From CAZHVS01 sp964536015 (GTDB taxonomy: Bacteria > Bacteroidota > Ignavibacteria > Ignavibacteriales > Ignavibacteriaceae): DNA of 64,000 bases. Below are positions 37,140-45,181 of the stretch, one piece after another (position 1 is the first letter of the stretch; each line of letters opens with the position of its first letter). The stretch is from the NCBI GenBank assembly GCA_964536015.1, contig CAZHVS010000012.1, positions 31,185-95,184 of the forward strand, read 5' to 3'. A program made the position numbers and the translations under genes. Under the pieces are notes generated by a model that had not been told where the DNA came from, did no database searches, and saw nothing but the letters and a program-made list of their open reading frames with translations.

Positions 37140-38333
37140 ATGGGTCCTTTGGTTCCGGATATTATCAGCAACAATTTAAATTTTATTGTCGCATTAGTAA
37201 TTGGAGTTTTGTTCGGTGCAATTTTAGAACAAGCCGGATTTTCAACTTCAAAAAAACTTGTAGGATTATTCTATGGCTACGATTTTACTGTGCTAAGAGT
37301 TTTCTTTACTGCAGGAATTGTTGCAATGATTGGTGTAATGATTTTTGCACATTATGGATTGCTCGATATGAGTCTTATTTATATTAATCCAACATTCCTC
37401 TGGTCAGCAATTATTGGAGGAATAATTATGGGACTTGGATTTATACTTGGAGGATTTTGTCCCGGCACGAGTGTATGTGCTGCCGCTATTGGAAAAATTG
37501 ATGCAATGTTATTTATAGTTGGTGCCTTCTTTGGTGTTTTAATTTTTGCAGAAGGTTATCCTGTTTTTGAGCCTTTATATAAAGCAGCAAACTTAGGAAG
37601 TCCAAGGCTTTTTGAAACACTTGGAATGTCACAAAATATTTTTGCATTTTTAATGGTTTCAATGGCTTTAACTGCTTTCTGGTTTACATCAATTATTGAA
37701 AACAAAGTTAATAAAGTAGATAAACCGACTATTCGCTTTACACCGTATTACATCGGTTTGTCTGCAATTGGATTAATGCTTGTAATTTCTGCTTTTATTT
37801 TTCCAGAGAAGAAAGAGTCGCTTACACAATTGGTTGAAAACATCGATTTTGTTAAATCTTATCCTCTCGAAACAATGACAGTTGATGAATTTGCTTATCG
37901 TCTGATAGATGAAACTGATAATAAATTTCAGATAATTGACTTCAGACCTGAAAAAGAATTTTCAAAAGAGAGTTTGCCAAAATCCACTTTGTTCACTCTT
38001 GATAATCTGTTCGAAAAAGAGCCAAGTCAACTTTTAAGATTGAAGAAAAGAATAATCGTTTTTGTTGCTAACGATGAGTTAACTGAAAGAAAAATGGCAA
38101 TTATTGCAAACGAGCTTGGTTATAAAAGGATTAAAATTCTTAAAGGTGGACTAAATTCATTTAGAGAGCAAATATTAAATTATCAACCGATTGAAAACCC
38201 CAAAAATATTGATGAAGTTTATCAAAATCGTTTTCGTTCTAAGGCGAAAGTTGTTATTCCGGTCTTAATTCAAAACAATAAATCAACTGGACCAGTAAAG
38301 AAAGAACAAAAACGAGTAATAGGCGGATGTTAA
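37140..38333 (+). CDS. YeeE/YedE-family transporter, second half, fused to a rhodanese domain
   Basis: 397 residues: a membrane part (about 1-225) with GGFCPGTSVCAAAIG, then a rhodanese-like domain (about 245-350) with QIIDFRPEKEF and a loop IIVFVANDELTERKM where the catalytic Cys is normally found. I see no Cys at that site, so sulfurtransferase activity is doubtful and a binding or relay role is likely. A single Cys lies at the extreme C-terminus (IGGC). It is the last gene before a bidirectional terminator. Confidence 0.85.
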   Translation: MGPLVPDIISNNLNFIVALVIGVLFGAILEQAGFSTSKKLVGLFYGYDFTVLRVFFTAGIVAMIGVMIFAHYGLLDMSLIYINPTFLWSAIIGGIIMGLGFILGGFCPGTSVCAAAIGKIDAMLFIVGAFFGVLIFAEGYPVFEPLYKAANLGSPRLFETLGMSQNIFAFLMVSMALTAFWFTSIIENKVNKVDKPTIRFTPYYIGLSAIGLMLVISAFIFPEKKESLTQLVENIDFVKSYPLETMTVDEFAYRLIDETDNKFQIIDFRPEKEFSKESLPKSTLFTLDNLFEKEPSQLLRLKKRIIVFVANDELTERKMAIIANELGYKRIKILKGGLNSFREQILNYQPIENPKNIDEVYQNRFRSKAKVVIPVLIQNNKSTGPVKKEQKRVIGGC

Positions 38334-38340
38334 AATAAAA

Positions 38341-38365
38341 GAGCCGGTTCAAGCCGGCTTTTTTA
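38341..38365. terminator. Bidirectional terminator between transporter and sigma54 regulator
   Basis: AGCCGG (38342-38347) and CCGGCT (38354-38359) form a GC-rich stem with a TTCAAG loop. A T-run follows on the plus strand and, read on the minus strand, CTTTTATT follows. It serves both converging genes. Confidence 0.85.
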
Positions 38366-40102
38366 TTGCTTTACCGCAATTCCAAGTCTTTTCATTCTCC
38401 TCCATAAAGTTGAAGGATTTATTTTTAAATCTTTTGCAGATTTATTTCGGTTACCATTATTTTTTTCCAGGACAGATATTATCAAATCCCTTTCAGCATT
38501 CTTAAGACTATTTAGCTCTGTTGTTTTAACCTTTACATTTGTACTTGTTTTAGTTTCAAGCAATCTTTTGGGTAAGCATTCATTCTGAATAATTTCTCCT
38601 CCGCATAAAACAAAACAATGTTCAATCACATTCTCCAACTCTCTTATATTTCCAGGCCAATCGTAACTCATTAATACATTAAAGGCAGATGAGGAAAATT
38701 GTCTTATTTTTTTATTAAACTTTTGATTAAAGAATTCTATAAAATGATTTATTATCAAAGGCAGATCATCCATTCTTTCTCTTAATGGCGGAAGATGAAT
38801 GTTGATAACGTTAATTCTATAAAACAAATCTTCTCGAAACCTTCCAGATGTTATTTCTTCTAAAAGATTTTTATTTGTAGCTGCAATAATTCTGGAATTA
38901 ATTTTTATTATTTTGTTTCCGCCAACTCTTTCAAATTCCCGGGTTTCCAAAACTCTTAGTAGTTTTGTTTGAACTGGAATTGAAAGATCTCCAATTTCAT
39001 CAAGGAATAGAGTCCCGCCTTGAGAAAGCTCAAATTTTCCAATTTTTGTTTTTATTGCTCCAGTGAAAGCTCCTTTTTCATGACCAAATAATTCGCTTTC
39101 AATAAGAGTTTCAACAAACGCGCTGCAATTGACTGCAATAAAAGGTTCTGTTTTTCTTGAGCTATTGAGATGAATAGCTCGAGCTGCTAATTCCTTTCCT
39201 GTCCCACTTTCTCCTGTAATTAAAACGGTACTATCGGTTTGAGAAACACTTTCAAGAACAGAAATAATCTGTCTGATTTCCTTATTCCTTCCAACAATAT
39301 TTTCATACTTAAAAAAGTCGTGAAGGTGTGCTGATAAATTTTTTAATTCGGAAATATCAAGAAATGTCTCTATTGCCCCTATCTTTTCATTTTTATTATT
39401 TGTCAGGATGTTTGAATTTACTTTTATCGGTACTTTTTTACCACTTTTATGAATGATCTCTAATTCATTCCCCAACATTGCTTTTCCATTTTGAAGAGTA
39501 TGTTCCATATGACAGCCATTTTGACACAATGCTGAATTGAATATTTCCCAGCATTTTTTTCCAACAGCCTCAGACTTTTTATAACCAGTTATTTTTTCTG
39601 CCGAATTATTAAATGATGTAATCACCCAATCATTGCTGATTGTAAAAGTTCCTTCTATGTTGCTGTTAAAAATTGCGTCAAGTTTATTTTTCTGATCAAT
39701 TAACTCCATAGTTTTTAATTGAATTTCCTCAGCAAGAGAAAGCATTTCTCTGGTATCTCTAAACACAAACACTACACTAAGGACGTTATTCTCTCTTGTG
39801 ATTGGAGAAAGTGATGCAAGAACATTTTTAATGTTTCTTTTTTTATCCGTAATATTAAACGAAAGGTTATTCAAAGACAGATTTTCTTCCAGCGATTTCC
39901 GAATTGTCTTTCTTTCTTCAAAATTTTTTAAAAATAGAAATTCAAATTTCTGTCCTATTACTTCATCTTCAGAAAACCCTGTTATCCTCGATGCTGCCTC
40001 ATTAAAAACAATTATATTTTCATCTTTACCAATTACCACAATACCATCAGGGACAATCAATGATTCTCTATTTTTATCAATAATTTGTTGTACATCAGCC
40101 AT
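38363..40102 (-). CDS. PAS-PAS sigma54-dependent activator with Cys-rich sensor
   Basis: 579 residues: PAS 1 (about 10-110), PAS 2 (about 140-245), AAA+ sigma54-activation domain (about 265-500; Walker A GESGTGKE, GAFTGA loop in GHEKGAFTGAIK, Walker B GGTLFLDEIG) and a Fis-type HTH at the end (NRNKSAKDLKINPSTLWRRMKRL). PAS 2 carries a Cys group, CWEIFNSALCQNGC, that suggests redox, metal or cluster sensing. Start is placed at the ATG 40102, with GGA nine bases ahead; a TTG at 40114 is possible. It probably activates the divergent metallocluster genes and perhaps the tetrathionate operon. Confidence 0.9.
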   Translation of the reverse strand: MADVQQIIDKNRESLIVPDGIVVIGKDENIIVFNEAASRITGFSEDEVIGQKFEFLFLKNFEERKTIRKSLEENLSLNNLSFNITDKKRNIKNVLASLSPITRENNVLSVVFVFRDTREMLSLAEEIQLKTMELIDQKNKLDAIFNSNIEGTFTISNDWVITSFNNSAEKITGYKKSEAVGKKCWEIFNSALCQNGCHMEHTLQNGKAMLGNELEIIHKSGKKVPIKVNSNILTNNKNEKIGAIETFLDISELKNLSAHLHDFFKYENIVGRNKEIRQIISVLESVSQTDSTVLITGESGTGKELAARAIHLNSSRKTEPFIAVNCSAFVETLIESELFGHEKGAFTGAIKTKIGKFELSQGGTLFLDEIGDLSIPVQTKLLRVLETREFERVGGNKIIKINSRIIAATNKNLLEEITSGRFREDLFYRINVINIHLPPLRERMDDLPLIINHFIEFFNQKFNKKIRQFSSSAFNVLMSYDWPGNIRELENVIEHCFVLCGGEIIQNECLPKRLLETKTSTNVKVKTTELNSLKNAERDLIISVLEKNNGNRNKSAKDLKINPSTLWRRMKRLGIAVKQ

Positions 40103-40122
40103 ATTGTTTTCCAAAAGATATA

Positions 40123-40187
40123 TTGCAACAATACAAAGAATAGTGCATTAATGCAATCTTATTGCAATTATCAATGCATAATTGCAA
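40123..40187. promoter_or_regulatory. Inverted-repeat array, probable activator-binding region
   Basis: Between the sigma54 activator and the radical SAM gene there is a perfect 10-bp inverted repeat, TTGCAATTAT at 40162-40171 and ATAATTGCAA at 40178-40187. A perfect 12-bp palindrome TGCATTAATGCA lies at 40144-40155 and further TTGCAA at 40123-40128. These look like upstream activator sites. A weak sigma54 promoter candidate reading to the right is at 40202-40216 (TGG, then TTG after 10 bases; the -12 C is missing). Confidence 0.6.
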
Positions 40188-40283
40188 TCAACCTAAGAAA
40201 ATGGTCTTCATTTTGAACTGGAATAGCAGAATAGCTCTGGTATGAATTTAGAGTATTATTATTTTGTAAAATGAGCTGTAATA

Positions 40284-41315
40284 ATGAAAAATAGAATAAG
40301 CCACTGGTTAAGGAAAAAAGTAGAATTACTTTGTCTATATTTAGAAAAAAGCATTCTTTCAGACCCATCGCTTCGATGTAAAATAGTATATGGTCCCATT
40401 CGTTCAAGAAGGCTCGGTTTAGTACTTGGAGTTAACAATATAAAACCAAATCTATGTTCGTATAATTGTATATATTGTCCGGGTGGTAAAACGACCTGTT
40501 GTTCTGTTTGTACGAGTAATTGTTTGTCCCCCTATGAATTATTCGTCTCTGTAAAAAAGAAGCTCGATGAAATAAACAAAAGCGGAAAAAAAATTGATTA
40601 CATTTTGTTTGCCGGAAGCGGTGAACCAGCACTTGACACAAGTCTTTCTCAAGAAATTCAACTTCTCAGAGAATTTGACCACAAAATAGCTGTTTTTACT
40701 AATGCATCGTTATTGTGGAATGAAAACATACAGGAAAATTTATTATATGCCGATTATATATCAGTTAAAATTGATACTGTAAACGAAAATACCTGGTTAA
40801 AAATTAATAGACCGCACGAAAGATTAAACTACGATTTAATTCTGAATGGCATAAAACAATTTTCTAAAAAATTTAAAGGAACATTAACTACTGCTACGAC
40901 CTTACTTAAGGACATAAATGATAACGAGGAAGAAGTAATTCAACTTGCAAAATTTTTAAATTCAATAAAAATTAAAACCGCTTATTTTTTGACTCCAATT
41001 TATCCCCCGGCTGAAGATTACGCTATAAGTCCCGAGGAAGAAACTCTTGAAAAGTTATCACAAATAATTACAGCTAACATTCATAACTCGTGTAAACTTT
41101 GTTGCCCGGACAAAGAAGAGTTTTTTATTACAAATGATTTCGAAAATGAACTAATCGGACTACTAAAAGTTCACCCGGTAGACAAAGACTCGGTAACGGC
41201 ATTTGCAAATGCTAACAATAAAATTGAAAATTTAAGAGAAATGATTTCAAATAATCTAATTGGCGAACAGATTTTTTCGAGTAAGAAATATTTTGTAAAA
41301 ACTGAAACAAAATAG
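40284..41315 (+). CDS. Radical SAM protein
   Basis: 343 residues with the cluster motif CSYNCIYC near residue 54 and the preceding YGPIRSRRLGLVLGVN, which defines a radical SAM subgroup in anaerobes whose function is not known. GSGEPALDTS is the SAM-binding GGE-like motif. Extra Cys occur in GGKTTCCSVCTSNC (residues 62-76) and NSCKLCCPDK near 272, which may bind a second cluster. First gene of a run extending to about 45.6 kb, divergent from the activator. Confidence 0.85.
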   Translation: MKNRISHWLRKKVELLCLYLEKSILSDPSLRCKIVYGPIRSRRLGLVLGVNNIKPNLCSYNCIYCPGGKTTCCSVCTSNCLSPYELFVSVKKKLDEINKSGKKIDYILFAGSGEPALDTSLSQEIQLLREFDHKIAVFTNASLLWNENIQENLLYADYISVKIDTVNENTWLKINRPHERLNYDLILNGIKQFSKKFKGTLTTATTLLKDINDNEEEVIQLAKFLNSIKIKTAYFLTPIYPPAEDYAISPEEETLEKLSQIITANIHNSCKLCCPDKEEFFITNDFENELIGLLKVHPVDKDSVTAFANANNKIENLREMISNNLIGEQIFSSKKYFVKTETK

Positions 41316-41324
41316 GAAATCCAA

Positions 41325-41771
41325 ATGAAAGAAAAAGTTAAAATAGGAATAATTATCTGTGATAGATATAAAAGTTGTGCGGGTGGAAAGTGTTTCAGAG
41401 CTATTAGAGAGAGAGTCGGTGGTTTTGATATTTATCGAGATAAAGATGTTGAACTTATCGGATACACAAGTTGCGGCGGATGTCCCGGTGGAAATATTGA
41501 ATATGCGCCTGAAGAATTGAAAAAAAATGGTGTAGAAATAATTCATTTTGCAACTGGAATGGTAGTAGGTTATCCACCCTGTCCTTATATAAAAGACTTC
41601 AAAAATTTTATTGAAACAAAATATGGACTAAACGTGGTTGTGGGGACACATCCTATTCCAGAAAAATATTATCGCACGCATAAAAAATTACAGACATGGA
41701 AAGCGGATGAATGGGATGAATTATTAAAACCAACATTAAAAGATGAAGAAATAAGATTAGCATATGATTGA
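41325..41771 (+). CDS. CGGC-domain protein
   Basis: 148 residues with the motif SCGGCPGG near residue 50 and further Cys at CDRYKSCAGGKCF and YPPCPYI, the pattern of the CGGC domain family, proposed to bind metal or a cluster. Starts 9 bases after the radical SAM gene. Function unknown. Confidence 0.82.
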   Translation: MKEKVKIGIIICDRYKSCAGGKCFRAIRERVGGFDIYRDKDVELIGYTSCGGCPGGNIEYAPEELKKNGVEIIHFATGMVVGYPPCPYIKDFKNFIETKYGLNVVVGTHPIPEKYYRTHKKLQTWKADEWDELLKPTLKDEEIRLAYD

Positions 41772-41819
41772 TTTTTAAGAATTAAGAAATAATAATAAAA
41801 TTATACAAAGGAGCAAATT

Positions 41820-42068
41820 ATGCCAAATTTAGATAGAACAGGTCCTTTAGGACAAGGAGCAATGACAGGTGGAAGAAGAGGTAGTTGCCGTACAAATCGA
41901 ACAGAACAAAGCAGCAATAATTCAGATGCCTCTCGTGAAATAACTCAAAATATTAAAAGTAACGAAGTTGGACTAGGATTGCAGAATGGAAAAGGTCGCG
42001 CCCATAGATTCAGAGGAGGAGATGGAACAAACGGTAGAAGAAACAGAAGAGGATATGGTTGGAAATAA
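41820..42068 (+). CDS. DUF5320-type small protein
   Basis: 82 residues beginning MPNLDRTGPLGQGAMTGG, the N-terminal signature of DUF5320 proteins, which commonly sit beside NifX-like and MinD-ferredoxin genes in anaerobes. The rest is polar and Gly/Arg/Asn-rich (about 30-82) and ends GYGWK. An AAAGGAG lies upstream. Function unknown; the context suggests a partner of the metallocluster ATPases. Confidence 0.8.
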   Translation: MPNLDRTGPLGQGAMTGGRRGSCRTNRTEQSSNNSDASREITQNIKSNEVGLGLQNGKGRAHRFRGGDGTNGRRNRRGYGWK

Positions 42069-42159
42069 TTAGTAATAAAAAGCTAAAATAAGAATTAATA
42101 AAAAATCTCTTTAACTAGTGAAAAAATATTTATAAAGAAATATAGAAGGAACAATAAAA

Positions 42160-42540
42160 ATGAATTACAGAATTGCAATTGCAATTGAAGAAAATGGTAT
42201 TGAAGAAAGAGTTGCCGAACATTTTGGAAGATGTTCCAAATTTAATGTTTGTGAACTTGATGAAAATAAAAATGTAATAAAGACAGAAACGTTTTTTAAC
42301 CCTCTTGCAGGAGAGCATGGAGGATCTTGTCAGCTCCCGGGTTATGTAAAACAATACAATGTACAAACAATTATTGCAGGAGGCATGGGACAGAAAGCTG
42401 TATCTAATTTTTTATCATTTGGAATAGATGTTATTACAGCTCCTGGACTATTATATAAAGATGCGTTAGATCAATTTCTTCTTGGCAAGTTATCTGGTTA
42501 TGAATCTTGTTCGCATGGACATTCGCACAATTGTAATTAG
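42160..42540 (+). CDS. NifX/NifB-type iron-molybdenum cofactor-binding domain protein (1)
   Basis: 126 residues of the dinitrogenase Fe-Mo cofactor biosynthesis family (PF02579 type): RVAEHFGRCSKFNVCEL, the Gly-rich IIAGGMGQKAV and a C-terminal metal-binding tail with His and Cys (SCSHGHSHNCN). No nif genes are in the window, so it probably handles another metal-sulfur cluster. A short same-family paralogue is at 44295. The ATPase gene follows after 14 bases. Confidence 0.88.
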   Translation: MNYRIAIAIEENGIEERVAEHFGRCSKFNVCELDENKNVIKTETFFNPLAGEHGGSCQLPGYVKQYNVQTIIAGGMGQKAVSNFLSFGIDVITAPGLLYKDALDQFLLGKLSGYESCSHGHSHNCN

Positions 42541-42554
42541 AGCAAGGTACAAAC

Positions 42555-43421
42555 ATCAATATTTCAATTGCATCAGGGAAGGGCGGAACTGGTAAGACTA
42601 CAGTTGCTGTAAGCCTGGCTTCAATTATTCAGGACAGCATTTATATTGATTGTGATGTAGAGGAGCCAAATGGGCATATTCTTCTAAAACCGAATTTCGA
42701 CGAAGAAATTTTTTCACAAAAAATGCTGCCCAAAATAGATTACAACAAATGCAATTTTTGTAATAAATGTGTATCCGTTTGCGAATTTCATGCTCTTTTT
42801 AATTTGAAGGATGAAATTATTCTTTTTAATGAATTATGTCACGGATGCGGTGCGTGCACATATTTTTGTCCACATAAAGCAATTACCGAAAAACCCAAAA
42901 CAATTGGCTATGTTCGCAAAGGATTTTCTTCAATAAACAAGATTCAATTTGTCGATGGACTTTTGAATGTTGGAGAAGCGACTGTAACTCCATTAATTAA
43001 AGATGTTAAATCAAATATCAATAAGAATAAAATAAATATTATTGATTCACCTCCGGGAACTTCTTGTTCAATGGTTGAAGCAGTAAGGAATTCAGATTAT
43101 TGTATTCTTGTTACCGAATCAACTCCCTTTGGTTTGCACGATTTAAAACTTGCTGTTGATGTATTAAGAATTCTAAAAATTCCATTCGGAGTTATAATTA
43201 ATAAATATGAAAAAGGGTTTGTAAATTTGGAACAATATCTTTTCTCAGAAAAAATAAATATCCTTTTAAAAATTCCCTATGATAAACAAATTGCTGTTGA
43301 ATATTCTAATGGAAAAATTCCCGTCCTGGTTTCGGAAAACCTATTTAATGTTTTTAATGAAATGAAAGAAGAATTGTTTTCTATAATTCTAACAAGTAAA
43401 ACAAGTCACGATGGGAAATAA
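42555..43421 (+). CDS. MinD/ParA-type ATPase with ferredoxin insert (1), probable ATC start
   Basis: 288 residues. Deviant Walker A SGKGGTGKTT at residues 7-16, then a two-cluster ferredoxin insert (CNFCNKCVSVC and CHGCGACTYFC, about 62-98), then the ATPase core with DSPPGTSC. The reading frame is open from 42537, but there is no ATG, GTG or TTG before the P-loop; the first ATG, 42723, would remove it. ATC at 42555 gives the usual xNISIASGKGG start, with AAGG seven bases upstream, so ATC initiation is inferred. Such Fe-S P-loop ATPases work in Fe-S or metal cofactor assembly. It overlaps the next gene by 11 bases. Confidence 0.82.
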   Translation: MNISIASGKGGTGKTTVAVSLASIIQDSIYIDCDVEEPNGHILLKPNFDEEIFSQKMLPKIDYNKCNFCNKCVSVCEFHALFNLKDEIILFNELCHGCGACTYFCPHKAITEKPKTIGYVRKGFSSINKIQFVDGLLNVGEATVTPLIKDVKSNINKNKINIIDSPPGTSCSMVEAVRNSDYCILVTESTPFGLHDLKLAVDVLRILKIPFGVIINKYEKGFVNLEQYLFSEKINILLKIPYDKQIAVEYSNGKIPVLVSENLFNVFNEMKEELFSIILTSKTSHDGK

Positions 43422-44298
43422 ATATCATCAAATAGTTATATTAAGCGGTAAAGGGGGAACAGGCAAAACAACGTTTACTGCATCGTTTGCTAAACTGTTG
43501 CAAAACAAAACCGTTATTGATTGTGATGTAGATGCGGCTAATTTGCATTTGCTACTTAATCCTACTATAACTGATGAGTTTACGTTTGTTGGTGGACGCA
43601 AAGCATTAATAGATTTAAGCAATTGTAATAAGTGTGGATTATGTGAAGAACTTTGTCGTTTTGATGCAATTAAAAATTTCTTTATTGATCCGATCAGCTG
43701 TGAGGGTTGTGGCTTATGTGTTAAAGCTTGTCCTTCATCCGCAATATCTTTTTTACCCAATACTTCCGGTAAATACTTTAAATGCAAAACAGAAGACGAT
43801 TCTCTTTTCTATTATGCGCGGCTAAATCCCGGAGAAGGCAATTCAGGTAAACTTGTAAGTGAAATAAAAAAAGAAGCTGTTAAAAATCTTTCTAAAAACA
43901 CAGAGTGGCTTATTATCGATGGACCTCCCGGCATAGGCTGCCCTGTAAATGCAAGTCTCTCGGGTTCGGACTTTGTTTTACTAATAACTGAACCAACTCT
44001 TTCAGCTTTACACGACTTAAAAAGATTAATTGCTCTTATAACAAACTTAAAATATAAACATGGTCTTGTTATAAATAAATTTGATTTAAATGAACATATT
44101 ACTGAAGAAATAATTAATTATACAAAGAAAATTCATACACCAATCATGGGTATGTTAGAATTCAATCCGGATTTTGCTTATGCTCTTCTTTCGGGCAAAA
44201 CAATAATTGAATATAATTCAGAAATCAAAAAACAAATTCAAAATATTCTTAATAAAATAATTTTTTTTGTACAACACATAAATGGAGATGAATTATGA
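43411..44298 (+). CDS. MinD/ParA-type ATPase with ferredoxin insert (2)
   Basis: 295-residue paralogue of the previous gene. Walker A LSGKGGTGKTTFTASFA near residue 11; ferredoxin insert CNKCGLCEELC and CEGCGLCVKAC (about 70-110); WLIIDGPPGIGCP Walker B region near 170. The two adjacent copies probably form a heterodimer, as in Nbp35/Mrp-type scaffolds. The next NifX-like gene overlaps its stop (ATGA), indicating coupled translation. Confidence 0.9.
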   Translation: MGNKYHQIVILSGKGGTGKTTFTASFAKLLQNKTVIDCDVDAANLHLLLNPTITDEFTFVGGRKALIDLSNCNKCGLCEELCRFDAIKNFFIDPISCEGCGLCVKACPSSAISFLPNTSGKYFKCKTEDDSLFYYARLNPGEGNSGKLVSEIKKEAVKNLSKNTEWLIIDGPPGIGCPVNASLSGSDFVLLITEPTLSALHDLKRLIALITNLKYKHGLVINKFDLNEHITEEIINYTKKIHTPIMGMLEFNPDFAYALLSGKTIIEYNSEIKKQIQNILNKIIFFVQHINGDEL

Positions 44299-44630
44299 AA
44301 ATTGCTGTAACATCAACAGGAGGCTCTATGGAAGCTCTTATGAGTGAACAATTTGGACGCTGTCAATATTTTTTAATAGTGGATCCCGATACTATGAAAT
44401 TTGAAACCCTATCAAATCTTGGCGAACAAATGCAAAGCGGTGCCGGACTTAAAGCTGCTGAGTTAATAATTAACAGGGGCGCTAAAGTTCTTCTTACCGG
44501 TCACGTTGGCGATAAAGCCGAAGAAGCTCTCAAACGAGGTGGGATAAAAATCGTTGATGGATATAAAGGTAACATAAAAGTTCGTGAGGCAATTAATGAT
44601 TTTTTATCACAACACAAAGAAGAGAAATAA
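44295..44630 (+). CDS. NifX/NifB-type cofactor-binding domain protein (2)
   Basis: 111 residues: MSEQFGRCQYFLIVD and TGHVGDKAEEAL are typical of the dinitrogenase Fe-Mo cofactor family. It is shorter than its paralogue at 42160 and lacks the His/Cys tail. Overlaps the ATPase gene before it and touches the decarboxylase gene after it with no gap. Confidence 0.88.
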   Translation: MKIAVTSTGGSMEALMSEQFGRCQYFLIVDPDTMKFETLSNLGEQMQSGAGLKAAELIINRGAKVLLTGHVGDKAEEALKRGGIKIVDGYKGNIKVREAINDFLSQHKEEK

Positions 44631-45176
44631 ATGTACGTTCCAACAAAAATATTTTTTACAAAAGGTGTAGGCAGACATAAAGATTATCTTAGTTCCTTTG
44701 AAGCCGCTTTAAGAAACGCCGGTATTGAAATGTGCAATTTGGTCATGGTCAGTAGCATTTTTCCTCCGGGCTGCAAAATAATTCCTAAACAGAAGGGTTT
44801 AAAAAAGATTGATCCGGGTCAAATAACTTTTGCTGTTATGGCAAGGAATTCAACTAATGAACCAAACCGTTTAATTGCTGCATCTGTTGGGGTTGCAATT
44901 CCGGCGAACGGCAAGCATTATGGCTATCTTTCCGAATATCACCCATTTGGTGTAAAAGAAAAAATCGCCGGAGATTATGCAGAAGATCTGGCAGCACAAA
45001 TGCTTGCAACAACTTTAGGTGTTGAATTTGATTCACAAACGGATTGGAATGAAAGAGAACAGGTATTCAAGATGTCAGGAAAAATTGTTAAAACCTTTAA
45101 TATTACGCAATCTGCAGAGGGAGATAAAACAGGTATGTGGACAACTGTTCTTTCAGCCGCTATTCTGTTACCATAA
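44631..45176 (+). CDS. Pyruvoyl-dependent arginine decarboxylase
   Basis: 181 residues. The proenzyme self-cleaves at the Ser-Ser of LVMVSSIFPPGC (near residue 41) to make the pyruvoyl group. FAVMARNSTNEPNRLIAASVGVAIP and the H-YGYLSEYHPFG segment match the archaeal/chlamydial PvlArgDC family. The product is agmatine, for polyamines. The gene starts directly after the NifX-like stop, so it is in the same transcript although its link to cofactor assembly is unclear. Confidence 0.92.
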   Translation: MYVPTKIFFTKGVGRHKDYLSSFEAALRNAGIEMCNLVMVSSIFPPGCKIIPKQKGLKKIDPGQITFAVMARNSTNEPNRLIAASVGVAIPANGKHYGYLSEYHPFGVKEKIAGDYAEDLAAQMLATTLGVEFDSQTDWNEREQVFKMSGKIVKTFNITQSAEGDKTGMWTTVLSAAILLP

Positions 45177-45181
45177 TAATT

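Noticed and set aside
42723..43421. ATG at 42723 as start of the first MinD-ferredoxin ATPase
   Set aside because: The P-loop SGKGGTGKTT is encoded in frame upstream of it; starting there would give an ATPase without its nucleotide site.
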